DNA of 64,000 nucleotides, from positions 1-64,000 of the forward strand of contig NW_002476413.1 in the NCBI RefSeq assembly GCF_000189635.1, written 5' to 3'. Position 1 is the stretch's first letter. Every line of letters begins with the position of its first letter. This DNA comes from Tetrahymena thermophila SB210 (lineage: Eukaryota; Ciliophora; Oligohymenophorea; Hymenostomatida; Tetrahymenidae). Made by a program: the position numbers and the translations under genes. Under the pieces are notes generated by a model, which was given only the letters and a program-made list of their open reading frames with translations, was not told the origin of the DNA and did no database searches. Of this stretch, positions 39,501-50,235 are shown piece by piece.

Positions 39501-40739
39501 ATGCTCATTTTAATTTTGTTTGTTTAAACAACATTTGGTGAATAAATACTTTTGTTGTAAACTGCTCTTTTTGATTTTAAACTAACTGTATAAATTGGAA
39601 GTCCCCCAGTAGATTAATACTTAGATCTTAAAATTGGAGATGATTAGTAAAGTTTTCTTGATCAGTTTATTTTTGATAGCTCTATTGAAATTAGCGATGT
39701 CTCATTTTACTTAGAATATTTGAAAAGACTAAAACTTTATGACATGAAAAAAAGCTCTTCTGCTGATATTAGTCCTTAAGTAATAAAATAACCTTCATCA
39801 AATACAATATCAGATAAATATGTTGAAGGAAATATTGTCACTGATGTACTTTAGGTTGGTAATACTAAATTCAAGTATACATTCCTGAGTGTCAGTAAAT
39901 AATAATACTTATAAAACACATATTCAAATGGAGAAACTAGATTAAATAGATTTTAAGACAATATATTTGATTTAATGTTTTCATAGAATGTAATTAAAAC
40001 AAGAGATTATTTAATTTCACTGGAATTATAATCTATAGCCAATGATAATAAATAACTTAAGAAGATGAGTATTAGATATGACTTAGATTAAAAGTCTGAT
40101 AATTATAAATATCCGTCTAATATTATGATTAAAGGTAATATTTTTGCTATTAAAGCATATGGAGTCTATTTGAATGGTGAAGATGTAACAGATAAATTGA
40201 AGTTTCATACAATTAACTTTGATAATTTACATGAATACATTACAATCCCCTCTGATCTATATGAAATGATCACTAGAGATAGTGTAGTAAATAATATCTT
40301 AAACAGAATGAGAATTGATGATTGCAAGGATTGCAAGTGTTCAGAAATAAATTCATTACCAAAAATAAAAGTAGTTACATAAGAGTATATCTTCGAAATA
40401 ACTCCAGAAATGTATACTTTTTAAAATTATAATTTAATTGGATACTCAAATAAGTATCCTTGTGATGTATAGCTATAAAGCTCTTCAGAATTTTAATTTA
40501 CGCAGTAACTTTTATCAAATTTAAAAGTTCCGATTATGTATTAGAAAGAAATAAATAGCTTAAAATTAATTGGTGCTCAAACAACTACTCATGTGAATAT
40601 AAATGCAATAATGATTGTATTACCTTTGTTAAATGGTACAAGTCTTGCCATTTTATTTTTATTTGCCATTTAATTCCTAAAAAAGTACAGTTCAATAAAA
40701 TATGAGTTTTATTACGAACTAAAACACAAAACTATGTGA
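39501..40739 (+). CDS. Catalytically dead pepsin-fold membrane protein, copy 2
   Basis: Single exon, 412 aa, exactly the same length as the copy at 34157-35395 and without indels over most of its length. Signal peptide MLILILFVQTTFG, N-lobe start LTVQIGSPPVDQYLDLKIGD with no DTG, C-lobe stretch YGVYLNGEDVTDKLKF, ITIPSDLYEMITRDS, CKDCKCSEINSLPKIKV and IFEITPEMYTF, then a C-terminal membrane segment and a basic tail. The second DTG position reads NFDNLHE. Since both copies lack both aspartates but keep the frame, signal peptide, cysteines and membrane anchor, the non-catalytic state predates the duplication and is under constraint. Function unknown. Confidence 0.76.
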
Positions 40740-41401
40740 TTAAAACTAACTATATTCTAAAACAATTAATGATGTTACTTCAAGCTCTTTAAAATAATAA
40801 ATGTTGCTACATAATATTGTTTTAATATTGATTGATAATTTTGTTTTATATATATTTGTTTGAGAAAAACTTTTTTTATCTTAGACTTTTTCACTCATTT
40901 TATTTTTTAAAGATATCACTATTGTTGAATTATTTTTTGATAATACATATGAAAATTTGATTTTATGTAAAAAGAGTAATTAAAAAGTAAGAAATCATTC
41001 ATAAAAAACAAAAAGAAAAAGAAACCCAATAAATAACAAAAACAACTTTTATGAAAGATGAATTTATATGAAAGAATTCAATCTATAAATTTTAGATTAA
41101 TATTGTTAGGCTTAATTAAAGTAAAATAGTAAAAATTTTATGATTAATTTTTGTTTGTATGAATTTAGTTATTCAATTTGAATCTTTAACATCTTTTAAA
41201 AAAGTATTGAATAAATTAAATAAAATTTAAGAAAGTATAAATATTATAAACAATTATTAACCTTATAAATTAGTAAAGTTAAAGTTATAGATAGATATTT
41301 ATATGTTTAATTTAAGCTAATTTTTAGAATATGCTGAATTAATATTTAAACCTAACAAATCTATTTAAAATTTAGTAAAAGTTTTGAATTAAATTATTTA
41401 C
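40740..41401. other. Convergent 3' region
   Basis: 3' flank of the pseudo-pepsin segment, meeting the 3' end of the minus-strand LRR gene. No gene seen. A frame running on from the LRR gene stays open to TGA at 41078 but has no LRR pattern, so I do not count it as coding. Confidence 0.45.
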
Positions 41402-42514
41402 TTCAAGTTAAGCTTTAATTATTTAAGATTAGTACAATTTGCTAATGCTGCTCCTATACTAGAAGCTCCTATATCACTGATATTATTTTCTCTAAATTAA
41501 TAATTTTAAATAAATTAAAAATTCTACTCTAAAACTGTTAAAAAATAAGTGGTAAAATAAAGATTTGTAAATAAAATATTTTTACTCTTCAAAATTTAAT
41601 TCCAAATGAGTAAGATTAACACATTTTCCTAACCCAAAAGCAAGATCAGCTGCTCCTTAATCAAATATTTGGTTTTGACTTTAAGTTATATAAAAAATAT
41701 AAATTATCATAATAAATATTTTAAAAACAAATAACTCAAAAAGTATTTATATTTAAAAACCATTTTGTAATTTTTCAAAGCATCAAAAGCTGTTTTTTAA
41801 TTTTTTTTTTTACCTTAAGTTAAGTGCTAAAGAAGTCAGATTTAAAAATCTTTATAAATCTTTACCAATATTAGATGCTCCTTCTTAGCTAATTTAGTTA
41901 TTACTTTTATTAATTTTGTATAATTAAAATAATTTTTTACTTTAAATAAATAAAAATATGTAAATTTAACTATGAAAAAATATAATTATAATTTTTAAAT
42001 TTACCTTAGTCCTAATGCTAAATTTTTAATCTTAGTACAGTTTACTAAACCCTCTATTAAATAACTGATACCTTCATCAGAAACACTTTAGCAATCACTT
42101 TTTAATTTATTTAATAGATATTTGATAAAGTTAAAACTAAGATTTATTATACTTTAGACTTATATTTAAATCACAAAGATTTTAACAATTTCCTAACTCT
42201 TTCCCTAATTAGGCTAATCCATCTTCTCCTATATGATTTTCACTAATTATGTTAAAAAGATTAATCTATTTTATATAAATATAAATGATATGAAATTACT
42301 CTAGACCAAGTTTTAGCAAAATAAGATTTTTGAGACTTCCTAGACCAATTGTTAGAGTTTAAAAATCCTCATCAGTAATTTATATATGTCTATTTAATAT
42401 TTAAGATTAAGTTAAATCAAAATTAATTTTTTTAAAGTTAAAACTAAAAAAGATATAAAAAATATTTAACAAACATTCCTAAAAAAAATTATAATTTTAT
42501 TATCTTTTGCTCAT
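41402..42514 (-). CDS. Leucine-rich repeat protein, one repeat per exon, 3' end unclear
   Basis: Minus strand. Six ribonuclease-inhibitor-type repeats, each on its own exon and each exon pair joined by a phase-2 intron. Read in order: ITDEDFQTLTIGLGSLKNL, HIGEDGLAQLGKELGNCQNL, VSDEGISYLIEGLVNCTKI, SQEGASNIGKDLQRFLNL, FDQGAADLAFGLGKCVNL and ISDIGASSIGAALANCTNL. Splicing restores the frame every time, for example GA|A, AA|T and AG|C at the joins. The start at 42514 (MSKRQQNYNFF) uses a less typical GTTAAA donor, so it is tentative; another ATG at 42606 does not splice in frame. After the sixth repeat a donor (GTAAATAATT) is present but I find no seventh repeat or convincing end, so the gene may be truncated. 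Likely a cytosolic binding scaffold. Confidence 0.65.
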
Positions 42515-42606
42515 AACTAGAAAAGATCTTTATTAAATAACAAACACGATACTTCAAAAAAAAAAATTTATTTACTTAAATAAAAGCTCTAGGTTAATTT
42601 CCTCAT

Positions 42607-43458
42607 TTTGTGACTGAGAGAAAATAAACTAATTTTATTAAAAATAAAATTTATGAGAAATACTTAAAATAAAATTAATTTACTTATTCAAATTTGTAAA
42701 ATTTGTTAATTTATTAAATCATTTTTTTCTATTTTGATTTTTATTAATATTGTATCAATCTATTTTTATAATTTCTATTAAAGTATTAATTAACATATTA
42801 ATTGTTAATCAATTATTTAAAAGAGTAAAGAAAATAATTGTGAAATATACCAAAAAATATCATTTTTTAATACAATTGAATAAAACTATAAAAAATTAAT
42901 TGTATCAAGTTATTAAAATAATAAATAATTAGTATACTTTGAATGATTAAATTTGTTTCATGATAATAATTAGAAGATTTCAAGTAATATAAATAAAAAA
43001 TAGTGAAAAAAAAAGTTAAAATATTTTTATTTCAATTTATTCTGATCAGGAATTATTTTATTTAAAAATATCTATCTTATCTATTTCAATAAAATATATA
43101 AAATATAGATTTATTACATTTAGAATTCGAATGGGAAGTAAAATTTTTAGATTTAATTATTTGTCTGATAAGAAATTTATTAAATTTATTATCAAGTCTA
43201 TATCAATATTTTTTTATTATCTACTAAAAAAAAAATAAATAGGTTAAACATATCAATAAGTAAAAAATAAAATTAAATAGAAATAAATAAATAAAAATAG
43301 TATCTAAGTAAATAAAAAAGATCATTTATATCAGTAAATACATCTAAAAATACAACTAGAATTAAATTTAGGCAAAATATTATAAACTAATTTTTTAAAA
43401 ATATATTGAGTTCAGAAGAATTAATCATACAATTCAAATCTTAAAAAGAGAAAAAAAG
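42607..43458. other. Spacer and left edge of the cassette duplication
   Basis: AT-rich and non-coding. From about 43020 it becomes alignable with 49505 onward. It should carry the divergent promoters of the LRR gene and of the small gene at 43459. Confidence 0.45.
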
Positions 43459-43782
43459 ATGAACAATTAAAGAGCAACTAAAAATCTTTGGAGAGAATTT
43501 ATGAGAATTAGTAATAAATAGCTAAAAAAAATCAATGATAAGGATTTCACTGAGTTCGTAAGAAGTTTAAAGTACTCGGAAAGAGGATTAAAAACTATTA
43601 AGTAGTTATCTAAATGTAGTGAAAATGTGAAGGAAAAAAGATTAGCAGAAAAATACATAACGCAAATAATTAACCAACTAAAAATATAAAAAATTATAGT
43701 CAAAAGAACTGGTATTCCTAATGGTGTCGAATAGGCATTATGCCTTTATATAAAATTTTATGATATCATCTCTTAAGATTGA
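43459..43782 (+). CDS. Small basic helical protein, cassette gene 1, copy 1
   Basis: 107-aa frame ending in TGA, preceded by an A-rich stretch as is usual for Tetrahymena starts. It is rich in K, R and I, predicted mostly helical, without signal peptide or membrane segment: KNLWREFMRISNKQLKKIND, DFTEFVRSLKYSE, RLAEKYITQIINQLKIQ, RTGIPNGVEQALCLYIKFYD. No family recognised. The copy at 49912 has the same length and no indel or TGA, so the frame is maintained, but 14 of 15 differing codons change the amino acid. Confidence 0.7.
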
Positions 43783-46700
43783 AGAAACTCTCTATCATTT
43801 TATAAAATAATTGTAGCAAAAGTAGAGTTTTCTATTCAATTAATTAATTTTCTAACTATTGTAAAATGTAATCGATTTTGATATCTGATTAACTATGTAT
43901 TTCTCTATATTATATACATTACTGTATTTTAAGTTTTAGATTTTAAATGATTTCTAAATCAATTTTAAATGAAGCTCTATGTTTTCGTTTTCTTAAAATA
44001 GAATAAATTTTTATTTTTTTAAAGAAGCTTTTACAATATTTTTAATTTTTACTTCATGATTTTGTATTTATTTATTTAGTTATTTGTTTTGATTTTAACA
44101 TAATATTTTCCTGATATTTTTCTTTACTTTTTTCTTTTAAATAATTAATCATAGTTTTTTTGACGTTCATTATAATATTTTCCTTAATTTTTTTCAAATT
44201 TGGTTGATTTTTGTTTCAAATTAAGATAAAATTTTCTTTATATTAATAAATTATTAGATGCATTCATAGTGTTTTTAATTTAATAATATATATATATATA
44301 ATTAAAGAGTTCAATTTACTATATTTCCTAATAAAATGTATATGATAAAATTTATGATGGTCATTTTAAAAATTAAAATAAAATAATTTACTTAATTTTA
44401 ATTTTCTAAAAATTTAATTATTATAATATTTAAATTTTATTTTATTTTGTTTTAAATAATTTAAAAATAATATCTTTTTCTTTTATATTCTCATTAAAAT
44501 AAATAAAAAATAATTTAATATTATTTTAATAAATATATTTTTAATAAGCTTTGATTTGATATTTATTAGTGAGTATTCTATTTTAAACATTTTTTTTCTC
44601 TTTCTTATTTACAAGATAAAAATGCAAACTCTTTACTTGAACAGGAAAAAATATATAAAAATTGTTTGACTAATTAATATTCAAGCTATAAATTAGATTT
44701 ATAATCAACAAAAATATAATTTTAAAAATATTAATAAGACATTTCCTTTATATGTGTGTTTTAAGTTTTTAAACATGTTAGCAGACTTAAAATTCTAATT
44801 TTATGTAATTAAAAAGCATCAATTTTATATGGTAATACTTTTAAATTTATTTTTGGATATCCAAATTTTTAGTTTTAAAAATAGTATTAGTAATATTTAA
44901 GATCTAGCGCTATAAATAAATGTCAAATTTGAATAGTTTTTGTAAGCATACTAAATCTCTTTACAAATATTTTCATTTTTGATGCAATTATCATTAATTT
45001 TTTGTATTCATAATATAACATAATCATTATAATACAATAAGCAGATAAAAAAATACTTAATAAATATGAAATTAAATAAGTATATGAATATAATTTTAGG
45101 TATTTATAAACTTGGTAAATTACATATGATATATTTTATTTAAAATAATGGAAGAAAATACTCATGATCAACGCAATAAACACTCTCTTTTTTATTATTT
45201 GAATTAATCATCAATTTTTAACCAAATTATGAGACTAACCATATCAAATATTAAATAAAAAGAAGAATCTTTCTTTTAATTTCATTTGTGAGTTTGAAAT
45301 AAATGTGCTCAAGGCAAAAAAAAAGTAAATAAACACTCTAATTTCTTTTAAGACAAATTATTCAAAATAATTGATATTATTTATTCACTATCAATTTTCA
45401 TTTAATTTATTTATTTTTTAAAATTATTTTAATATTTAATTCTTGTGTAATAAGTAAAATAAAAAATTATTTTAGTTTTTTAGATTTGAACTATTTATTA
45501 TGAAGATCCATCCATTTATATTCATTATGATACAAACAAGCAAACTAATATTTTTTTTCTTTTATTTATCTACTAAAATATCTATGTTTAATTATGAATT
45601 TTTTTAATGTATATTTAATAATTTAAAAGAAAATTAATATATAAATTTAAGTGTTTAGATATTAATAGAGTAGTTATGAATTATTAAATCCTATCTCGTA
45701 AGTGTCAAATTATAAAAGTATTAGCATTAAATTATACTATATCTTTACATAATTCTACTTAAATTGCAAAAATTTTAAATACTATAACTTACTTTAAGAA
45801 GTTTTTATATCAGGTAAATAGTAATAGTTAATTAAAGATATATTGTAATTATCTTCAAAAAAGTGTATCTTCTGATCAACTTTCTTTCTTTAAATACTTC
45901 ACAATAAAAAAAACATTAAATAGAATTAAAAATAAAATATTTGCAATAAAATTTAATGGAATTTTTAGAAAAATGTATTTTTTTGTATTTTATATTTCAT
46001 ATCATTGCCAAGATATATATGTTCTTTCACATTTTTTTATATGGTAATAAAATAAATCATATATTATTAAGAAGAAAAATACGAAAATAGGTTTAGTGGT
46101 TAAAAAACATTCTGATGTATTTAATTAAAAAATTTAAGGTTAATTTTACCAAGAAAGAAAACACAATAATATCTTACTATTAGCTTGAAAGTTAATTAAT
46201 TTTATTTCTAATAAGAAAAGGGTGGTCCTCCTCTGTAAATTAAGTTCTAAATATTTTTCAATCACATCTTAATTCTTTCACATAAATCAAGCTTTCATAG
46301 ATAGGTTAAGATAGATAATTCAAAAAAAAAGATAGTTTGACTATTTTATTTAGTGTTTTATCTTCAGTAAGAAAGAATGTTATAAAATGAATGACTTTTA
46401 TAGTGAAATTTTATTGTAATTTAAATAAATTCTTATGATTTAAATTTAAGCTAGTTATTGTGCTTGTTTTAAAACTTTTTATAACTTAAATCTAATTAAA
46501 AATTCTATGTTAATTTGCATGAATTTAATTCACCTGTAAAATCTTTTTAATTTCTATTTCATTAGATGCTTTAAATAGATAGAACACTTTCTAATTAACT
46601 AAATAAAGACTCTCTTTTTAAGAAAAAAATTATTGGCAGTGATTTTCCTCTTTTTTTAAATAATTTCAAAATATTTTGGTTGTATGCCCTTTCCATTTTA

Positions 46701-47496
46701 TTCATCTTAATCATTTTAAAAAATATTATTTGCTTAAAGATATTCAATACTTAAATAGATTTTATAATATGCATACATATTTATTTGACAATTCAAGTAA
46801 TCTACTTTTCAAATTAAAGATCCAAGTTTTCTTTTTCTATTTCCACTTCTTTTTTCTCGAATATTTGCCTTTCTATTTTACTATATATATATATATATTT
46901 TAAGCTTTGTATATAGATAAGTTAATTTTAATGGAATATTTTGTACAAATAATCTAATTTGTATTGTTTTTGTAGAAATTGTACTGAATCAAACTTAGAG
47001 GTTTCTAATTTTATAAAACTCTTTTAATTGATAACTTTTTATGGTTATGATACTTTTAAATTTTGATAAGGGAACGAACATTTCTATCTATTTCTTCACT
47101 CGGATCAGCTCTTTTGAGCAGAAAAAAATTAAAATTTTCTAATAAACACTCGAATTCTAATAAAACACTTCCTTCAGTCTTTCATAATAAAAAATGGTTT
47201 TATTCCATTTCAAGTCTATGCTAATTCATTTTTACTAGATTTTAAAGGTTTTTCATTTATTTTTAATTATCTACTTATTTTTTTCTTATCAGGAATGGTT
47301 AGTAACTTTCATTTTTATTTGTTTTTAAACTAAGTATTAATTTAATATAGACGAATTCTTTTATTTAAATTTGATGGGAAGAATAACCAAAAAAAAATAA
47401 TAATAATTAATCAATAAAAAACTTTAATTATCTCTAAAGAAATTAAAATATCTGTAAAAAATTAATTAACAAGTAAAGAATCTAATTAAATTTGAA
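43783..47496. other. Long spacer of cassette copy 1 with conserved non-coding core
   Basis: Mostly AT-rich without clear genes. The part from about 44565 to 45300 is almost unchanged in copy 2 (50995-51730), including TGTGTGTTTTAAGTTTTTAA and GATCTAGCGCTATAAATAAA. It is better conserved than most of the spacer around it, and contains one 47-codon frame. A second conserved stretch at 46200-46760 has frame-breaking indels between copies, so it is probably not coding. Confidence 0.5.
45148..45291 (+). CDS. Candidate 47-aa microprotein, copy 1
   Basis: Frame MEENTHDQRNKHSLFYYLNQ continuing to TGA, 47 aa. The counterpart at 51577 is the same length without indels. Six codons differ; four changes are silent (CAC/CAT, AAC/AAT, ATT/ATC twice) and two replace residues (R to D, S to Y). 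That is the pattern of a constrained frame but the numbers are small and the flanks are also conserved. Could be an exon of a larger transcript or chance. Confidence 0.3.
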
Positions 47497-48147
47497 ATGT
47501 TCTAAGAACCAATCTTTACTAGCGAAATAGAAGGAGATATCAACTTTTTTGGAGACATAAACCAAGAATATGATAACTATAATTTTGATAACAATAATAG
47601 TAACTATTATGATAATTATTTAGATGTCTAACACTTAACATCCAACAATAATGCTTCTGATGAAGTAAATCAACAGAATTCATCCTTATTACCCTAAGAA
47701 TAACCTCAAAGTTATGAATACCAATAATAATTGGGTCAATAGAATACAAACAATTAATTATCTTCAACAAATCTTCCAAAATAAAAAACTTTTAATGAGA
47801 ATACCAAAAACTGTCCTAGAGACTACTTAAGATAATTTATCTTAAGAAAAAATACTCATAAATTGACCAAATACTTTAATAACAATAGAATTACATAACA
47901 ACAATACTTATCATTTTGTAATAAATTCTTTAAAAGTAACAATGTCACTATGAAAGCAATAAAATAAGCATTACAAAAAGACGATAATGGTAACTACTCT
48001 TAAGAATAATATTGCTTTTAGCAAATCATAGTACATGAATTACCAATAATAATTCTTAAAAATAATCTAAATAGAAATGAAGAGCAAGTAGCCCTAGATT
48101 AATGGACTTGGGTTACCCACTTTTTGATTAACTACATCTACTAATGA
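47497..48147 (+). CDS. N/Q/Y-rich protein, cassette gene 2, copy 1
   Basis: Single exon, 216 aa, TGA stop. The first half is low complexity, rich in N, D, Y and Q (EYDNYNFDNNNSNYYDNY), with SSLLPQEQPQ. The second half looks folded: NCPRDYLRQFILRKNTHKL, YFNNNRITQQQYLSFCNKFF, NNVTMKAIKQALQ, YCFQQIIVHELPIIILK and a C-terminal DQWTWVTHFLINYIY. No signal peptide. No family recognised. The disordered acidic N-part joined to a helical C-part resembles regulatory proteins in general, but nothing specific. It lies about 3.7 kb downstream of cassette gene 1 on the same strand. Confidence 0.7.
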
Positions 48148-48954
48148 ATTAAAGAAATTCATATTTAAAAGAATAAATACCTCTCTCAAAAATATAATAA
48201 CTCTACAAAAACTCATTTTATCTATTAAACATAAATCTCTCAAAAATATTTTTTAAATAAATACTCTAAAAAACTCTCTCAAAAATAAATTATTATAAAC
48301 TCTATTAAAAAATCTAGTATATTATAACTCTATCATAAAATTTCCTAGTTTATTTGTATTTCATTTATTACAATATAACTAACTATACTTAATTGAATAA
48401 TCATCTTTTTAAATAAAAACTACTTTACAAAAATTTATCCTTTTAGACTAACACTTTATTTCTATTTTATTTGATTACTCAAATTTAATAGTTGAAATAC
48501 ATAAATTTGTTACTTTTTATTAATTTATTAATCAAACCTTAAATATCCTTATTTATTCTTATTAATTTAAGACCTACTAATTTAATTACTTTCTAATTAA
48601 TAAAAATAGATAAGAGGAATTTATTTATATTAGTTTTTCCTTCTATCAAATTTCTAACTAATACTAATTAGTTTCTAATTTCGAATTTAATTAGCTAAGC
48701 TTTTTGATTACCAAATTAATTATTCTTTTCTTGATTATCGTTATAATTTAGAATAAAACGATTGCTTTTAATTTAGAGTGATACATATATTCTAAATGTT
48801 AAGTTTTGTAATTAACTCTACTTTAATAGAAGTAACATTTTTGATGGATTTTAAAATATTCTAAATTGATTTACTGTTTAGATGAAGTGCAAAAAAAATA
48901 AATAATCAATAAATTATACAATATAAATGACTATAAAATATTAATATTTTTTAA
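48148..48954. other. Right flank of cassette copy 1
   Basis: AT-rich. Contains repeated short words such as CTCTCAAAAATATAATAACTC and AAACTCTCTCAAAAATAA, present also after the second copy of gene 2. No coding frame. Confidence 0.45.
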
Positions 48955-49230
48955 TCATTAAACATATTTTATAATAAGTTTTCCTCTTGTCTTGCCATAG
49001 CAAAAATTTTAATAATTATAAGTCGTTCGTTTTTTGAGAATTGAGTCTTAATTGATAGTCTCTAAATATGGTTATCCTAAATCTTTGAGTTCTATGTAAA
49101 TTCTCCATTTATTTTCTACTTCTAAAATTATTTTATTATTCATTTAATTTTACACTGCAGTTGTATCGAATATATCTTTTGGTTAAAAGACTTATTTTTG
49201 ATTTAATGGCAAGGTTATTTTCTTAGTCAT
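48955..49230 (-). CDS. Hypothetical 91-aa protein between the cassette copies
   Basis: Minus-strand frame from ATG at 49230 to TGA at 48955. Composition is mixed and protein-like (FQPKDIFDTTAVQNQMNNKI, LEVENKWRIYIELKDLGQPY, NYQNFCYGKTRGKLIIKYV), unlike the random AT frames around it. No signal peptide or membrane segment. It lies in the unshared DNA between the two cassette copies, so no comparison is possible inside the window. No family recognised; it may have further exons upstream. Confidence 0.45.
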
Positions 49231-49911
49231 TTATATATGAGTTCTAATTTTTACTTTATCTCTTTTTTTAAAATATTTTTTCATTGATAATGATTAGAGG
49301 TATTCCTAATGCTATCATAATGAATGGCGTCTCTCTTGATATTCTCTTGTAAATTACAGCTACAAAATTATTTGTTAAAATTATGTATAAAAACTAAACC
49401 TCAATGTAATGATTTATTTGTCTATTTATAGAGCTTAAAACTATGTATTTAATGAAATATAAGGAAACTATGGAGGTTCTTAGATTAAAAAATTGATGAT
49501 TAACATTTTTTTTTTTTTCATTTTATTCTTATCAGGAATTATTAATTATTTAAAAATATCTTAAATAATTCAAAAAAATAAAGATTTATTACATTCTGTA
49601 TAGAATTTGAATAGATTTAATTTTTCTGATAAGAAATTTTTGATCAAGTTTTTTTTAATATTTTTTATTATCTAATTTTAAAAAAATATATAGATTAAAC
49701 ATATCAATAAGTAGAAAATAAAATTAGATAGTAATAAATAAATAAAAAAAATAGTATCTAAGTAAATAAAAAAGAGCTTTTATATCAGTAAATACATCTA
49801 AAAATACAACTAGAATTAAATTTAGGCAAATTATTATAAACTAATTTTTTAAATACATATAGAGTTCAGAAGTAGTATCATATAATTGAAATCTTAAAAA
49901 GAGAAAAAAAG
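49231..49911. other. Junction and left flank of cassette copy 2
   Basis: To about 49500 unshared DNA. From about 49505 it matches 43020 onward (TCAGGAATTATT, CATATCAATAAGTA, AAATACATCTAAAAATACAA), so it holds the upstream region of cassette gene 1. Confidence 0.45.
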
Positions 49912-50235
49912 ATGAACGATTAAAGAGCAACTAAAAATCTTTGGAGAGAATTTATGAGAATTAGTAATAAATAGCTAAAAAAAATCAATGATAAGGATTT
50001 CACTGAGTTCGTAAGAAGTTTAAAGTACTCTGAAAGCGGATTAAAAACTGTTAAGCGCTTATCTAAATAGAGTGACAATATAAAGATAAAAAGATTAGCA
50101 GAAAAATACATAACGCAAATAATTAACCAACTAAGAATATAAAAAATTATAGTCAAAAGAACTGGTATTCCTGATGGTGTCAAATAGACATTAACCCTTT
50201 ATATAAAATTTTATGATATCATCTCTGAAGATTGA
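49912..50235 (+). CDS. Small basic helical protein, cassette gene 1, copy 2
   Basis: 107 aa, same length as the copy at 43459. The first 39 codons are the same except for one N to D change. Changes cluster in the middle and C-terminal part: R to S, I to V, Q to R, C to Q, E to D, V to I, E to I, K to R, N to D, E to K, A to T, C to T and Q to E. One silent change only (TCG/TCT). No family recognised. Confidence 0.7.

Larger units (their letters stand above)
38160..41285 (+). repeat. Pseudo-pepsin segment, second copy
   Basis: Collinear with 33090-35980. Inside it the upstream block is itself doubled: 38480-38850 and 38855-39260 are nearly identical. The 3' end, at about 41285, is only about 115 bp from the last clear exon of the minus-strand LRR gene. 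Confidence 0.75.
43020..48905 (+). repeat. Two-gene cassette duplication, first copy
   Basis: Block of about 5.9 kb matching 49505-55035 in order: left flank, gene at 43459, long spacer with a highly conserved core at 44565-45300, gene at 47497 and right flank ending with TTTAGATGAAGTG. The offset falls from about 6450 at the left to about 6150 at the right because of many small indels. No terminal inverted repeats or transposase seen. Confidence 0.85.

Noticed and set aside
34157..40739. Active aspartic proteases
   Set aside because: The fold order fits A1 peptidases but neither lobe has DTG or DSG, so peptidase activity is not supported.
46480..46760. Minus-strand frame starting MIKMNKMERAYN, with a similar start in the second cassette near 53080
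   Set aside because: The start is shared, but indels that are not multiples of three put the two copies into different frames after about 13 codons, so it is unlikely to be coding.
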